Positions 1-4,738 of a DNA stretch of 5,838 nt are shown here, piece by piece. Below the pieces are notes generated by a model that was given only the letters and a program-made list of their open reading frames with translations, did not search any database and had not been told where the DNA came from. The DNA is from JBDGPU01 sp042219525. GTDB taxonomy: Archaea > Halobacteriota > Halobacteria > Halobacteriales > Haloferacaceae. The translations under genes and the position numbers were made by a program. The DNA is taken from positions 1-5,838 of the forward strand of contig JBDGPU010000065.1 of the NCBI GenBank assembly GCA_042219525.1, given 5' to 3'. How positions within the stretch are numbered: position 1 is the first letter of the stretch; each line of letters starts with the position of its first letter.

Positions 1-130
1 CCCGCTCAGCGGCTGCCCCTTTCAGTCCCACCCAGGAGTGGTGGCCGGGCGTCGCGCGCGGCGGTCATCGGGCCAAGGTCGTACGCGGGACAGCCGGCGT
101 GCGGTGCGTCTGCGGTGTTGTCGCTGTCGC
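1..130. other. GC-rich non-coding left edge with a CCTTTCAGTCC motif
   Basis: No credible gene is seen here. A copy of CCTTTCAGTCC lies at 18-28 on the + strand and is followed by a small dyad, CCACC (28-32) and GGTGG (40-44). The same motif occurs in opposite orientation at 141-151, in the left repeat arm, and again on the + strand at 5818-5829 at the right edge. The two left copies therefore face each other across about 110 bp. CAGCGGCTG at 7-15 is a further short dyad. This may be the end of a second copy of the repeat element lying mostly outside the window; that is inference. Confidence 0.4.
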
Positions 131-290
131 GGTCCTGGCGGACTGAAAGGGCGACGGCCGGTCGCGCCAACGGGGAGTCGCTGAGCCGACCCCTATCCAC
201 GCCGGGTGGTGCGGAGAGGCGTGGATATATCGCTCAGCGACCGCGAGCGGCCGAGGGCTTTCGAAGAGTTTGCGTTGCTGTTAAGAGCAA
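131..290 (+). repeat. Left arm of a ~160-bp inverted structured repeat
   Basis: This stretch aligns without gaps to the reverse complement of 5679-5838 (position i matches 5969 minus i). By eye about 130 of the first 150 positions are identical; the match fades near 290. It begins with the CCTTTCAGTCC motif in reverse (141-151), then a short hairpin GCGAC (152-156) / GTCGC (162-166), then the large stem-loop at 177-241, then the conserved block GGCCGAGGGCTTTCGA starting at 249. No reading frame is conserved between the copies, so it is taken as non-coding. I recall similar sequence scattered through haloarchaeal genomes but cannot name a described family. Confidence 0.85.
177..241. other. Structured stem-loop in left arm, supported by covariation
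   Basis: The outer stem pairs GTCGCTGAGC (177-186) with GCTCAGCGAC (232-241), 10 bp. The inner stem pairs TATCCACGCC (194-203) with GGCGTGGATA (218-227), 10 bp. They are joined by an internal loop (187-193 and 228-231) and closed by a 14-nt loop (204-217). In the right arm both stems are kept although the bases differ. Pairs 183-235, 184-234, 199-222 and 202-219 are changed on both sides so that pairing holds, and pair 186-232 goes from C-G to T-G. None of the differences breaks a pair. Whether it acts as RNA or as cruciform DNA cannot be told from the sequence. Confidence 0.75.
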
Positions 291-345
291 ACCCGTATCA
301 CCTCTTCAAATCCATTTATAAAGAGCGCCGAGGGTTTTCGAGACA
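249..345 (+). repeat. Left copies of the ~81-bp unit (one full, one decayed)
   Basis: The full unit at 249-325 (77 bp) starts GGCCGAGGGCTTTCGA, continues AGAGTTTGCGTTGCTGTTAA, and ends in a TATA-like ATTTATAAAGAGC (313-325). Inside it GTTTGC (268-273) and GCAAAC (287-292) can pair, or alternatively TTGCT (275-279) with AGCAA (286-290). A second unit begins at 326 (CGCCGAGGGTTTTCGA) and loses similarity after about 20 bases. The right arm carries three units with the same core. The short open frame reading ERPRAFEE across the core is interrupted in another copy (TGA in the 5640-5720 unit), so it is not treated as a gene. Confidence 0.7.
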
Positions 346-500
346 TCCACCCAGTTGCCCAGCGCCGGCCGCATCCTGCGCTCAACTTCATGTGATCACA
401 GATAGCTGATAGCAGAACTGCGACAATATCTTCGCTCAGAGAGCCGACCGTCACCCGGGGAATCCACGGCAACCGTGCAATGCCGCGGTGATTCGGTAAA
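346..500. other. Upstream region of the oxidase gene, no gene seen
   Basis: No supported gene is present. A perfect 10-bp palindrome TGTGATCACA lies at 391-400. A hairpin CACGG (465-469) / CCGTG (473-477) lies about 60 bases before the oxidase start. Either could bind a regulator, but neither matches a haloarchaeal operator that I can name. Confidence 0.3.
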
Positions 501-508
501 TCCTTAAG
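497..508 (+). promoter_or_regulatory. Promoter of the cytochrome oxidase subunit IV gene
   Basis: GGTAAAT (495-501) followed by a TATA-like CTTAAG (503-508) has the form of an archaeal BRE plus TATA box. It ends 28 bases before the ATG at 537, so transcription should start at or just before the start codon. This fits the leaderless mRNAs common in haloarchaea, and no Shine-Dalgarno sequence is seen. Confidence 0.55.
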
Positions 509-536
509 CCAGCGAACCAACGGTCGGATACAAAGC

Positions 537-809
537 ATGGCTACGGACTCCATCAAATTCTATACAGGGATCTACGTCGCGCTGATGGTTCTCGCGACCC
601 TGAACTACGTCCTCTTCGAGAGCGGACTCGACTTCGCGTACAGCGTCGCCTTCGGCGGAACGATGATCATCGCCGGCGCGAAGACGCTCCTCGTCGTGGG
701 ATACTTCCAGCACCTCCGCTGGGAGAACAAGTCGCTGAGTTACCTGATGGCGCTCGCGCTCGCCCTCACGCTACTGCTGATGGCGGCAGCCTCGTACTCC
801 ATCTCGTAA
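537..809 (+). CDS. Cytochrome c oxidase subunit IV family protein (prokaryotic COX4-like)
   Basis: A 90-residue integral membrane protein with three hydrophobic segments, at about residues 9-27, 34-58 and 68-86. The second segment ends in AGAKTLLVVGYFQHLRWE (46-63); the Lys followed by VVxYFxHL is the hallmark of the small subunit IV of bacterial and archaeal haem-copper quinol or cytochrome oxidases. In the family this subunit sits beside the catalytic subunit I in the cytoplasmic membrane and supports assembly or stability; it binds no haem or copper itself. Length is normal for the family. The ATG at 537 is supported by the TATA-like box just upstream. No other oxidase subunit gene is in the window, so it stands alone with its own promoter. 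Its partners must be encoded elsewhere. Confidence 0.85.
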   Translation: MATDSIKFYTGIYVALMVLATLNYVLFESGLDFAYSVAFGGTMIIAGAKTLLVVGYFQHLRWENKSLSYLMALALALTLLLMAAASYSIS

Positions 810-825
810 CGCGCGACCACCGATC

Positions 826-836
826 CCTGTTTTTCA
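826..836 (+). terminator. T-run after the oxidase gene
   Basis: A run of five T (830-834) lies about 20 bases after the TAA of the oxidase gene, in a C-rich context without a clear hairpin. Archaeal termination relies on such T-tracts, so this is a plausible terminator. The assignment rests on the T-run alone. Confidence 0.4.
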
Positions 837-1060
837 GCCGCTTTGGTCCCGCACTCACTTGCAACGTTTCGCGCTACCCGTCTACCTTCGCTCGCCTATC
901 TCGCTCACTGACCCCGACTCACTTGATTCGAGAGCCGAACCCGCTCGGGTTCGATCCAGATCGGCGTCGGTCGTCGAAAATCAACCGGATCAGCAGAAAA
1001 CCGTCGATAGCGACGCTGATAGTCGTCGTATCCCGAATATCGTCTCGAATTGTACTGATG
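837..1060. other. Intergenic region upstream of the stress protein gene
   Basis: No gene is supported. There are two adjacent dyads: CGAACCCG (936-943) with CGGGTTCG (946-953), separated by two bases, and CGATC with GATCG (952-963). They lie about 140 bases before the chosen start of the stress protein. They could be an operator, or a terminator-like or cruciform structure. A reading frame in phase with the stress protein is open back to 923, but its sequence (Arg/Ser/Ile-rich) does not look like family sequence or like the acidic proteins around it. Confidence 0.35.
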
Positions 1061-1096
1061 CCAAAACCCAAACGGGATGCGGTCAAACACCTTCCC

Positions 1097-1495
1097 ATGT
1101 ATCACGTGCTACTTGGCGTGGACGACGACGAGGAACTGGCAGAAGAGATCGCGGACGCGATAACGGATCTGCCGGGCGAACCGGAGGACGTCTTCGTCTC
1201 GGTCTTCCACAGCTTCGTCGAGAACCCGTCGGGCGCGTCGGCGACGCAGGTCGGCCCGGTACGGCGTGCGACCGAACGCCTCGAAGAGGCCGGCTACGAG
1301 CACGAAGTGCTGGAAGGCAGCGGGGACCCCGCCGAGGCCATTCTCCAGACCGCTCGCGACGAGGACATCGACGCCATCGCCATCGGCGGGCGCTCGCGCT
1401 CGCCGGCCGGGAAGGCGCTGTTCGGCAGCGTCGCACAGACGGTGATCCTCAACGCCGACCGACCGGTCGTCGTCGCGGGCAAGGCCGAGGACTGA
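1097..1495 (+). CDS. Universal stress protein (UspA family)
   Basis: With the start at 1097 the protein has 132 residues, close to the usual 135-145 of a single Usp domain. It opens with MYHVLLGVDDDEE, the first beta strand with the Asp that contacts nucleotide. It ends with the typical ATP-binding stretch: IGGRSRSPAGKALFGS (Gly-Gly-Arg, then Gly-Lys, then Phe-Gly-Ser) followed by the last strand ending in RPVVVAG. Such proteins are cytoplasmic, usually dimeric, and linked to stress survival; the precise ligand and partner are unknown here. An in-frame ATG at 1058 would add MPKPKRDAVKHLP, which is not family-like. The box CAAAACCCAAACG (1062-1074) sits about 23 bases before 1097 and would suit a leaderless mRNA from that ATG. 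The gene is followed within 8 bases by a 13-bp tandem repeat. Confidence 0.88.
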   Translation: MYHVLLGVDDDEELAEEIADAITDLPGEPEDVFVSVFHSFVENPSGASATQVGPVRRATERLEEAGYEHEVLEGSGDPAEAILQTARDEDIDAIAIGGRSRSPAGKALFGSVAQTVILNADRPVVVAGKAED

Positions 1496-1502
1496 CGCGA
1501 CG

Positions 1503-1645
1503 GCCCGAAATCCCGAACCGAAATGCCGGACCGAAGAGCCGGACCGAAGAGCCGGACCGAAGTGCCGGACCGAAGTGCCGGTCCGAAGTGCCGGACCGAA
1601 GTGCCGGTCCGAAGTGCCGGACCAAAGTGCCGGTCCGAAGTCCCG
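1503..1645 (+). repeat. Tandem array of eleven 13-bp units
   Basis: Eleven units in exact 13-bp phase cover 143 bases, consensus GACCGAAGTGCCG. The first two (1503-1528) are the most diverged; units 3 and 4 read AGAG where later units read AGTG. From unit 6 to unit 11 (1568-1645) the second base alternates A,T,A,T,A,T. The 7-mer CGGWCCG therefore alternates between CGGACCG and CGGTCCG, which are reverse complements, and neighbouring copies can pair as 7-bp stems over the 6-base loop AAGTGC. The array lies between the stress protein stop (1495) and the acetyltransferase promoter. It has no stop codon in several frames because of its composition, but 13 is not a multiple of three and the translations do not resemble proteins, so it is non-coding. 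Confidence 0.92.
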
Positions 1646-1680
1646 ACTACGGATGGTGGCGACACCCACGGTAGCCGGCA

Positions 1681-1690
1681 GAGCTTTTGT
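1681..1690 (+). promoter_or_regulatory. Likely promoter of the acetyltransferase gene
   Basis: The T-rich GCTTTTGT (1683-1690) ends 23 bases before the ATG at 1714, the right distance for a TATA-like box of a leaderless haloarchaeal mRNA. No Shine-Dalgarno sequence is positioned before the ATG. It lies just downstream of the 13-bp repeat array. Confidence 0.4.
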
Positions 1691-1713
1691 GAGGGAGACC
1701 GGTAGCATCCCAC

Positions 1714-2472
1714 ATGGAGCTCAGAGAAGCGACCCCGGAAGACGTCGAAGCGATCAGAGCCGTAGCGCACGCGTCGCTGACGGAGTCGTACGGGCACGCA
1801 GTCGACGAGGACCTCCTCGAGGAGGCGATCGACGGCTGGTACGACCCGGATGAGCTCAGCGAGGACGTCGTGACGCCCCGGGTCGTGTTCCCCGTCGCCG
1901 TCGAGGACGGCGAAATCGTCGGGTTCGCGGAGAGCTACGTCGTCGAACACGTCCGCGAACGGGTCGGCGAGATCGACTGGCTCCACGTCCACCCGGCCCA
2001 CCGCGGCGAGGGAATCGGGTCGGATCTCCTCGCGCGAGTCGAAGCCGAGCTCCGCGACGCCGACGTCGACCGCATCGAGGGCCGCGTCCTCGTCGCGAAC
2101 GAAGCCGGCACGGGCTTCTACGAGCGTGAAGGCTACGAGCACGGCGAGGATCGGACGATTACCGTCGGCCGCGAGACGTTCCACGAGCGACGATACGTGA
2201 AGGACCTCACGGCGGAACCCGGCACGCCGGAGACGGCCGTCCACACCACGACGGACGGCGAGCGGGTCTACGTTGCGTTCGAGGAGAGCGAGCGCGGGTC
2301 GGACGGCGCGTTCTACGCCGCGTACCTCGACGAGAACCACGAGGAAAAGTACGGCTACTTCTGCGGGAGCTGCGAGAGCCTCGATACCGCCGTCGACACG
2401 ATGGCCCGGATCGAGTGCAACGACTGTGGCAACCGCGGGAAACCGTCCCGCTGGGACGCGGCGTATCTGTAG
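1714..2472 (+). CDS. GNAT N-acetyltransferase fused to a C-terminal Cys4 zinc-ribbon-like domain
   Basis: 252 residues in two parts. Residues 1 to about 163 form a GNAT fold: the N-terminal MELREATPEDVEAI is a typical opening, motif A is IDWLHVHPAHRGEGIGSDLL (87-106) with the acetyl-CoA pyrophosphate loop R97-G-E-G-I-G, and the final motif is VANEAGTGFYEREGYE (127-142). The family transfers acetyl from acetyl-CoA to an amine on a protein or small molecule; the substrate cannot be predicted. Residues about 175-252 form a separate domain with Cys217, Cys220, Cys235 and Cys238 (CxxC, 14 residues, CxxC) and a conserved-looking end RWDAAYL. From memory this tail resembles a small stand-alone haloarchaeal family (DUF5816), so the protein may be a fusion. 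The TGA-free frame runs through both parts, and the promoter-like box supports the ATG at 1714. Confidence 0.85.
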   Translation: MELREATPEDVEAIRAVAHASLTESYGHAVDEDLLEEAIDGWYDPDELSEDVVTPRVVFPVAVEDGEIVGFAESYVVEHVRERVGEIDWLHVHPAHRGEGIGSDLLARVEAELRDADVDRIEGRVLVANEAGTGFYEREGYEHGEDRTITVGRETFHERRYVKDLTAEPGTPETAVHTTTDGERVYVAFEESERGSDGAFYAAYLDENHEEKYGYFCGSCESLDTAVDTMARIECNDCGNRGKPSRWDAAYL

Positions 2473-2537
2473 AAAACGGGCCTCTCTCTGAGCGCGATCT
2501 TACTGCGTAATCTTACCGCGCGACCTTACCGCGTACC
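2473..2537. repeat. Degenerate 11-13-bp repeat in the convergent intergenic region
   Basis: Four short units begin at 2494, 2505, 2518 and 2531, each of the form GCG(n)CTTAC(C), spaced 11, 13 and 13 bases. Read on the - strand they give GTAAGRT followed by CGCG-like sequence. The last unit overlaps the stop codon of the DUF3179 gene and creates another in-frame TAA 12 bases after it. AAAA at 2473-2476 reads as TTTT after a GC-rich stretch on the - strand and may end the leftward transcript. Confidence 0.5.
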
Positions 2538-3692
2538 TTACGCGTCGGCTCCGAGATAGAACGCGTCCGGACCGTGGTCGTCCTGCCAGGCGAACGCGAA
2601 CAGCCGCCGCGACGGGAGCCGCTCCAGTGGCACCGCAGCGACACTCCCGCTCTCGCCGGTGTGGGCCGCAGGCGCGTCGACCGGTTCGCCAGTGACGCCG
2701 TCGAACAGCGCCCCGCCGGAGTCCGCGCTCGCGCGGAAGCCGCCCGGGGCGTCGCGCCACTCGTAGCCTGGGTTCTCGAACGCGTGGATCCCGTCCTCGG
2801 TCGCGAAGACGACGACGTCGACGCCGCCGACGGTCGCGGTGACGACACCCCGGTCTTGCACGGCGGAATCGAGCGACTCGTCGTCGCCGGCGACGACGCG
2901 AAGCGGGAACGCGAGCGCGTCGCCGGCGATTTCGACTCCGAGGACGACCTCTTTCGGATCCAGGTCCTCGCGGTCCCACTCGCGACTCCCGGTGCCGCGA
3001 TGGGCGTCGAGGCCGAACCCATCCATCTCGAAGTACGCTTCGTAGGGCGCCTCGTCGTATTCGATCGGTTCCGGCTCCGGGCCGTCGCCGGCGGCCTCGC
3101 TCTCGCCGCCGGGACGCGCCAGCACGTCGCTCTCGGGGTGATCGTCGCGGAATCGTTCCCACGTGGTCAGGCTCGCCGGGCGCACGTCGAGTTCGGTGCC
3201 GGCGAGCGGCCCCGCGATAGCTTCGCCGAGCGATTGCTTCCATTCGGACTCGGTTTCGCGGTCGTACATCACGAGGTCGTCGGCCGCGAGCTTCCCGGAG
3301 ACGCCAAAGGTCAGGAGTTGCTCGCCGTCGGATCCCTCGCTGCCATCGGAGCCCTCGGAGGCCGGGCCGTCGGTGGCTTCAGCTGCCTTGACTCGGCGGT
3401 CGTAAACGACGGCCGAGCCACAGAGCGGGCACCAGGTAACCGCGATCGGAACCCCACCCAGCCGGTCGTTGACGATTTCGTGGTAGTGGAGATAGCGGAC
3501 CGGATACGCGCGGGTGACGGGTCCGGTGTCGTCTCCGCTCTCGACGGTGACGACGATCACGTCGTCCTCGGGATCGCCCTCGTAGGTATCAGCGTACTCG
3601 GGGCCGTCGACGCTCGGAATCGCGTCCCGCGGGATCACTTGCTTGACGTCGAACTCGCGGGCCTCACCGGTCCCGCTGTCGGAGTCGGTCAC
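2538..3692 (-). CDS. DUF3179 domain-containing protein
   Basis: 384 residues from a GTG start at 3692. Family signatures in order: VTWCPLCGSAVVYDR (85-99) with C88 and C91; LTFGVSGKLAADDLVMYDRE (127-146); SEWKQSLGEAIAGPLAGTEL (149-168); TTWERFRDDHPESDVL (176-191); and a C-terminal part containing GVEIAGDALAFPL (252-264) and ALFDGVTGEPVD (328-339). The CPLC pair suggests a metal-binding or redox site, but the biochemical role is unknown; I assign none. A Ser/Gly/Asp/Glu-rich insert, with SEGSDG twice at 112-123, separates the first two motifs. No signal peptide or membrane segment is seen. The GTG lies 2 bases after the alaX stop, with GAGG seven bases before it inside the end of alaX, so translation is probably coupled. 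A longer open frame runs upstream to 4178 but overlaps alaX out of phase and is rejected. Confidence 0.87.
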   Translation of the reverse strand: MTDSDSGTGEAREFDVKQVIPRDAIPSVDGPEYADTYEGDPEDDVIVVTVESGDDTGPVTRAYPVRYLHYHEIVNDRLGGVPIAVTWCPLCGSAVVYDRRVKAAEATDGPASEGSDGSEGSDGEQLLTFGVSGKLAADDLVMYDRETESEWKQSLGEAIAGPLAGTELDVRPASLTTWERFRDDHPESDVLARPGGESEAAGDGPEPEPIEYDEAPYEAYFEMDGFGLDAHRGTGSREWDREDLDPKEVVLGVEIAGDALAFPLRVVAGDDESLDSAVQDRGVVTATVGGVDVVVFATEDGIHAFENPGYEWRDAPGGFRASADSGGALFDGVTGEPVDAPAAHTGESGSVAAVPLERLPSRRLFAFAWQDDHGPDAFYLGADA

Positions 3693-3694
3693 AG

Positions 3695-4486
3695 TCAGTC
3701 CTCGCGGTGGGCGTCGAGCGTGAACTCGATCCGTTCCTCGTCGCTCCCCTTCGTCTCGCGGCCCGTGACGACGACCTCGCCGATCTTCTCGGTGTTGGAG
3801 ACGTGGGTTCCTGCGCAGGCGGTCCGGTCGTAGGGCTCGTCGATCTCGTCGGTCCCCGCGATCTCGACGATCCGGAGTTGGGTGATCGAATCCGGGAGGA
3901 GGTCGATGCGCGTGCGGTCGGTGTCGAGTTCGGCTTCCGCCTCCTCGCGGTCCATCGTGTAGTGGTCGACGTCGCGCGCGTCGGCGACGAGTTCGTTCAG
4001 GCGGTCCTCGATGCGCTGAAGGTCCTCGTCGCTGAAGCGGTCGTACTCGGCGTCGAGGTGGGCGTGGTCGTCGTACAGCTGGTTGCCAGTGGTTCGTGCG
4101 TCGAACTCTTCGAGGAGAATCGCGGAGAGCAGGTGCTGGGCGGTGTGGTACTGCATGTGCGCGTACCGGCGGTTCCACTGGAGCTCCCCGGTGACGGTCG
4201 TCCCCGGCTCCGGCAGGTCGAGCCCGGCGTCACCGCCGAGCTGGGCGTCGTTCGCGACGGCGCCGTTCTCCGGTTTGACGGTGTGGTAGATGGTGTCCTT
4301 CTTCTGCACGTCGGTGACGCGCCAGCGGTCGCCGTTCGCGGTAATGAACCCGGTGTCGTTGGGCTGGCCGCCGCCCTCGGGATAGAAATGCGTGCCATCG
4401 AGGACGAGTCGGTCGTCCAGCGACCGTTCGACGGTCGCCTCAAACTCCTTGACGTAGCTGTCGTCGAGATAGCGCTGCTCGGTCAT
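3695..4486 (-). CDS. alaX: Alanyl-tRNA editing hydrolase AlaX
   Basis: 263 residues. It is a free-standing relative of the editing domain of alanyl-tRNA synthetase, which hydrolyses Ser-tRNA(Ala) (and in some members Gly-tRNA(Ala)) in the cytoplasm and so keeps serine out of alanine codons. Visible signatures: FYPEGGGQPNDTG (34-46); the zinc-binding HTAQH (H114, H118); and ACAGTH (C224, H228), the second half of the same zinc site, followed by VSNTEKIGEV and a late TKG. All four zinc ligands are present. There is no catalytic aminoacylation domain and no C-Ala oligomerisation domain; length fits the medium AlaX class, slightly long because of haloarchaeal acidic loops. ATG at 4486 is supported by the leaderless promoter upstream. 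It is first in an operon with the DUF3179 gene and divergent from the HD gene. Confidence 0.93.
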   Translation of the reverse strand: MTEQRYLDDSYVKEFEATVERSLDDRLVLDGTHFYPEGGGQPNDTGFITANGDRWRVTDVQKKDTIYHTVKPENGAVANDAQLGGDAGLDLPEPGTTVTGELQWNRRYAHMQYHTAQHLLSAILLEEFDARTTGNQLYDDHAHLDAEYDRFSDEDLQRIEDRLNELVADARDVDHYTMDREEAEAELDTDRTRIDLLPDSITQLRIVEIAGTDEIDEPYDRTACAGTHVSNTEKIGEVVVTGRETKGSDEERIEFTLDAHRED

Positions 4487-4510
4487 GCTGGAGGGAAGTC
4501 GGTGTAGCTA

Positions 4511-4522
4511 CTTACCCCTTTT
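4511..4522 (-). promoter_or_regulatory. Promoter of the alaX operon
   Basis: On the - strand CGAAAAGGGGTAAG (4524-4511) resembles an archaeal BRE followed by a TATA-like element. It ends 24 bases before the ATG of alaX at 4486, so the mRNA is likely leaderless. No Shine-Dalgarno sequence precedes that ATG (the bases just upstream read CCCTCCAGC). Confidence 0.55.
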
Positions 4523-4590
4523 CGACAGCACCCCTGATTTCCGATAGCGGTCCGCTTGGGGCAGTAAATAAAAACGAAACCCGGCGCCGA

Positions 4591-4607
4591 ACCGGTAAAA
4601 ATCCGGT
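4591..4607. promoter_or_regulatory. Small dyad between the divergent promoters
   Basis: ACCGG (4591-4595) and CCGGT (4603-4607) form a 5-bp inverted repeat around TAAAAAT. It lies between the alaX promoter and the HD gene promoter region, next to the A/T-rich TAAATAAAAA (4565-4574). It could be an operator for one or both genes. No regulator can be named. Confidence 0.25.
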
Positions 4608-4654
4608 GACAAAAGGCTCACACCTACCTTCAATCGTCCCACATAAGGGTGTCG

Positions 4655-4666
4655 TAACGACTAAGA
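4655..4666 (+). promoter_or_regulatory. Possible promoter of the HD gene
   Basis: TAACGACTAAGA (4655-4666) has a TATA-like CTAAGA ending 24 bases before an ATG at 4691, consistent with a transcript beginning at or near that ATG. A second candidate is CATAAG (4642-4647). Choice between them is uncertain. Confidence 0.35.
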
Positions 4667-4690
4667 ACGGAACTCCCCTTCTTGTAACTA

Positions 4691-4738
4691 ATGAACGACG
4701 AATCGCACGCGAACGGGAGGTGTGACTGTGGGGGTTGA
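4691..4738 (+). CDS. Possible 15-codon leader ORF before the HD gene
   Basis: ATG at 4691 opens a 15-residue frame, MNDESHANGRCDCGG, ending in TGA at 4736-4738. It contains the Shine-Dalgarno sequence of the HD gene and overlaps that gene's start (4728) in a different frame. A TATA-like box about 24 bases upstream would make it the leaderless first ORF of the transcript. It may couple or control translation of the HD gene, or be fortuitous. The CDCGG end is reminiscent of metal-binding small proteins but is too short to judge. Confidence 0.3.
   Translation: MNDESHANGRCDCGG
4715..4722 (+). promoter_or_regulatory. Shine-Dalgarno sequence deciding the HD gene start
   Basis: GGGAGGTG (4715-4722) is a near-complete complement to the 3' end of archaeal 16S rRNA. 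It is too close to the in-frame GTG at 4722, which it overlaps, but five to seven bases before the GTG at 4728. This favours 4728 as the start. It is the only strong Shine-Dalgarno sequence in the window; most neighbours look leaderless. Confidence 0.65.

Noticed and set aside
206..409. Open frame reading ERPRAFEEFALL over the left repeat, and the similar - strand frame at 5488-5694
   Set aside because: The frame is interrupted by TGA in one unit, the changes in the arms preserve base pairing rather than codons, and no start signal is seen.
946..958. tRNA 3' fragment or att site suggested by GGGTTCGATCC
   Set aside because: It looks like a T-loop, but no matching T-stem, acceptor stem or CCA-proximal sequence is present. 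It is better explained by the dyad CGAACCCG/CGGGTTCG.
923..1096. Longer N-terminus for the universal stress protein
   Set aside because: The extra residues are not family-like, and the domain begins at MYHVLLGVD. A promoter-like box lies within the extension.
1294..1705. Open frames with repeated SAGPKCR-type peptides over the 13-bp array
   Set aside because: They arise because the unit lacks stop codons in several frames on both strands. They overlap real genes, and the composition is basic, unlike the acidic neighbours.
2574..3833. Long + strand open frame opposite the DUF3179 and alaX genes
   Set aside because: High GC content gives long antisense frames. It shows no motif, while the - strand frames carry clear family signatures.
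3693..4178. Extension of the DUF3179 reading frame upstream into alaX
   Set aside because: It overlaps the well-supported alaX out of phase, and its translation is Arg/Pro-rich shadow sequence. The GTG at 3692 gives a proper family N-terminus.
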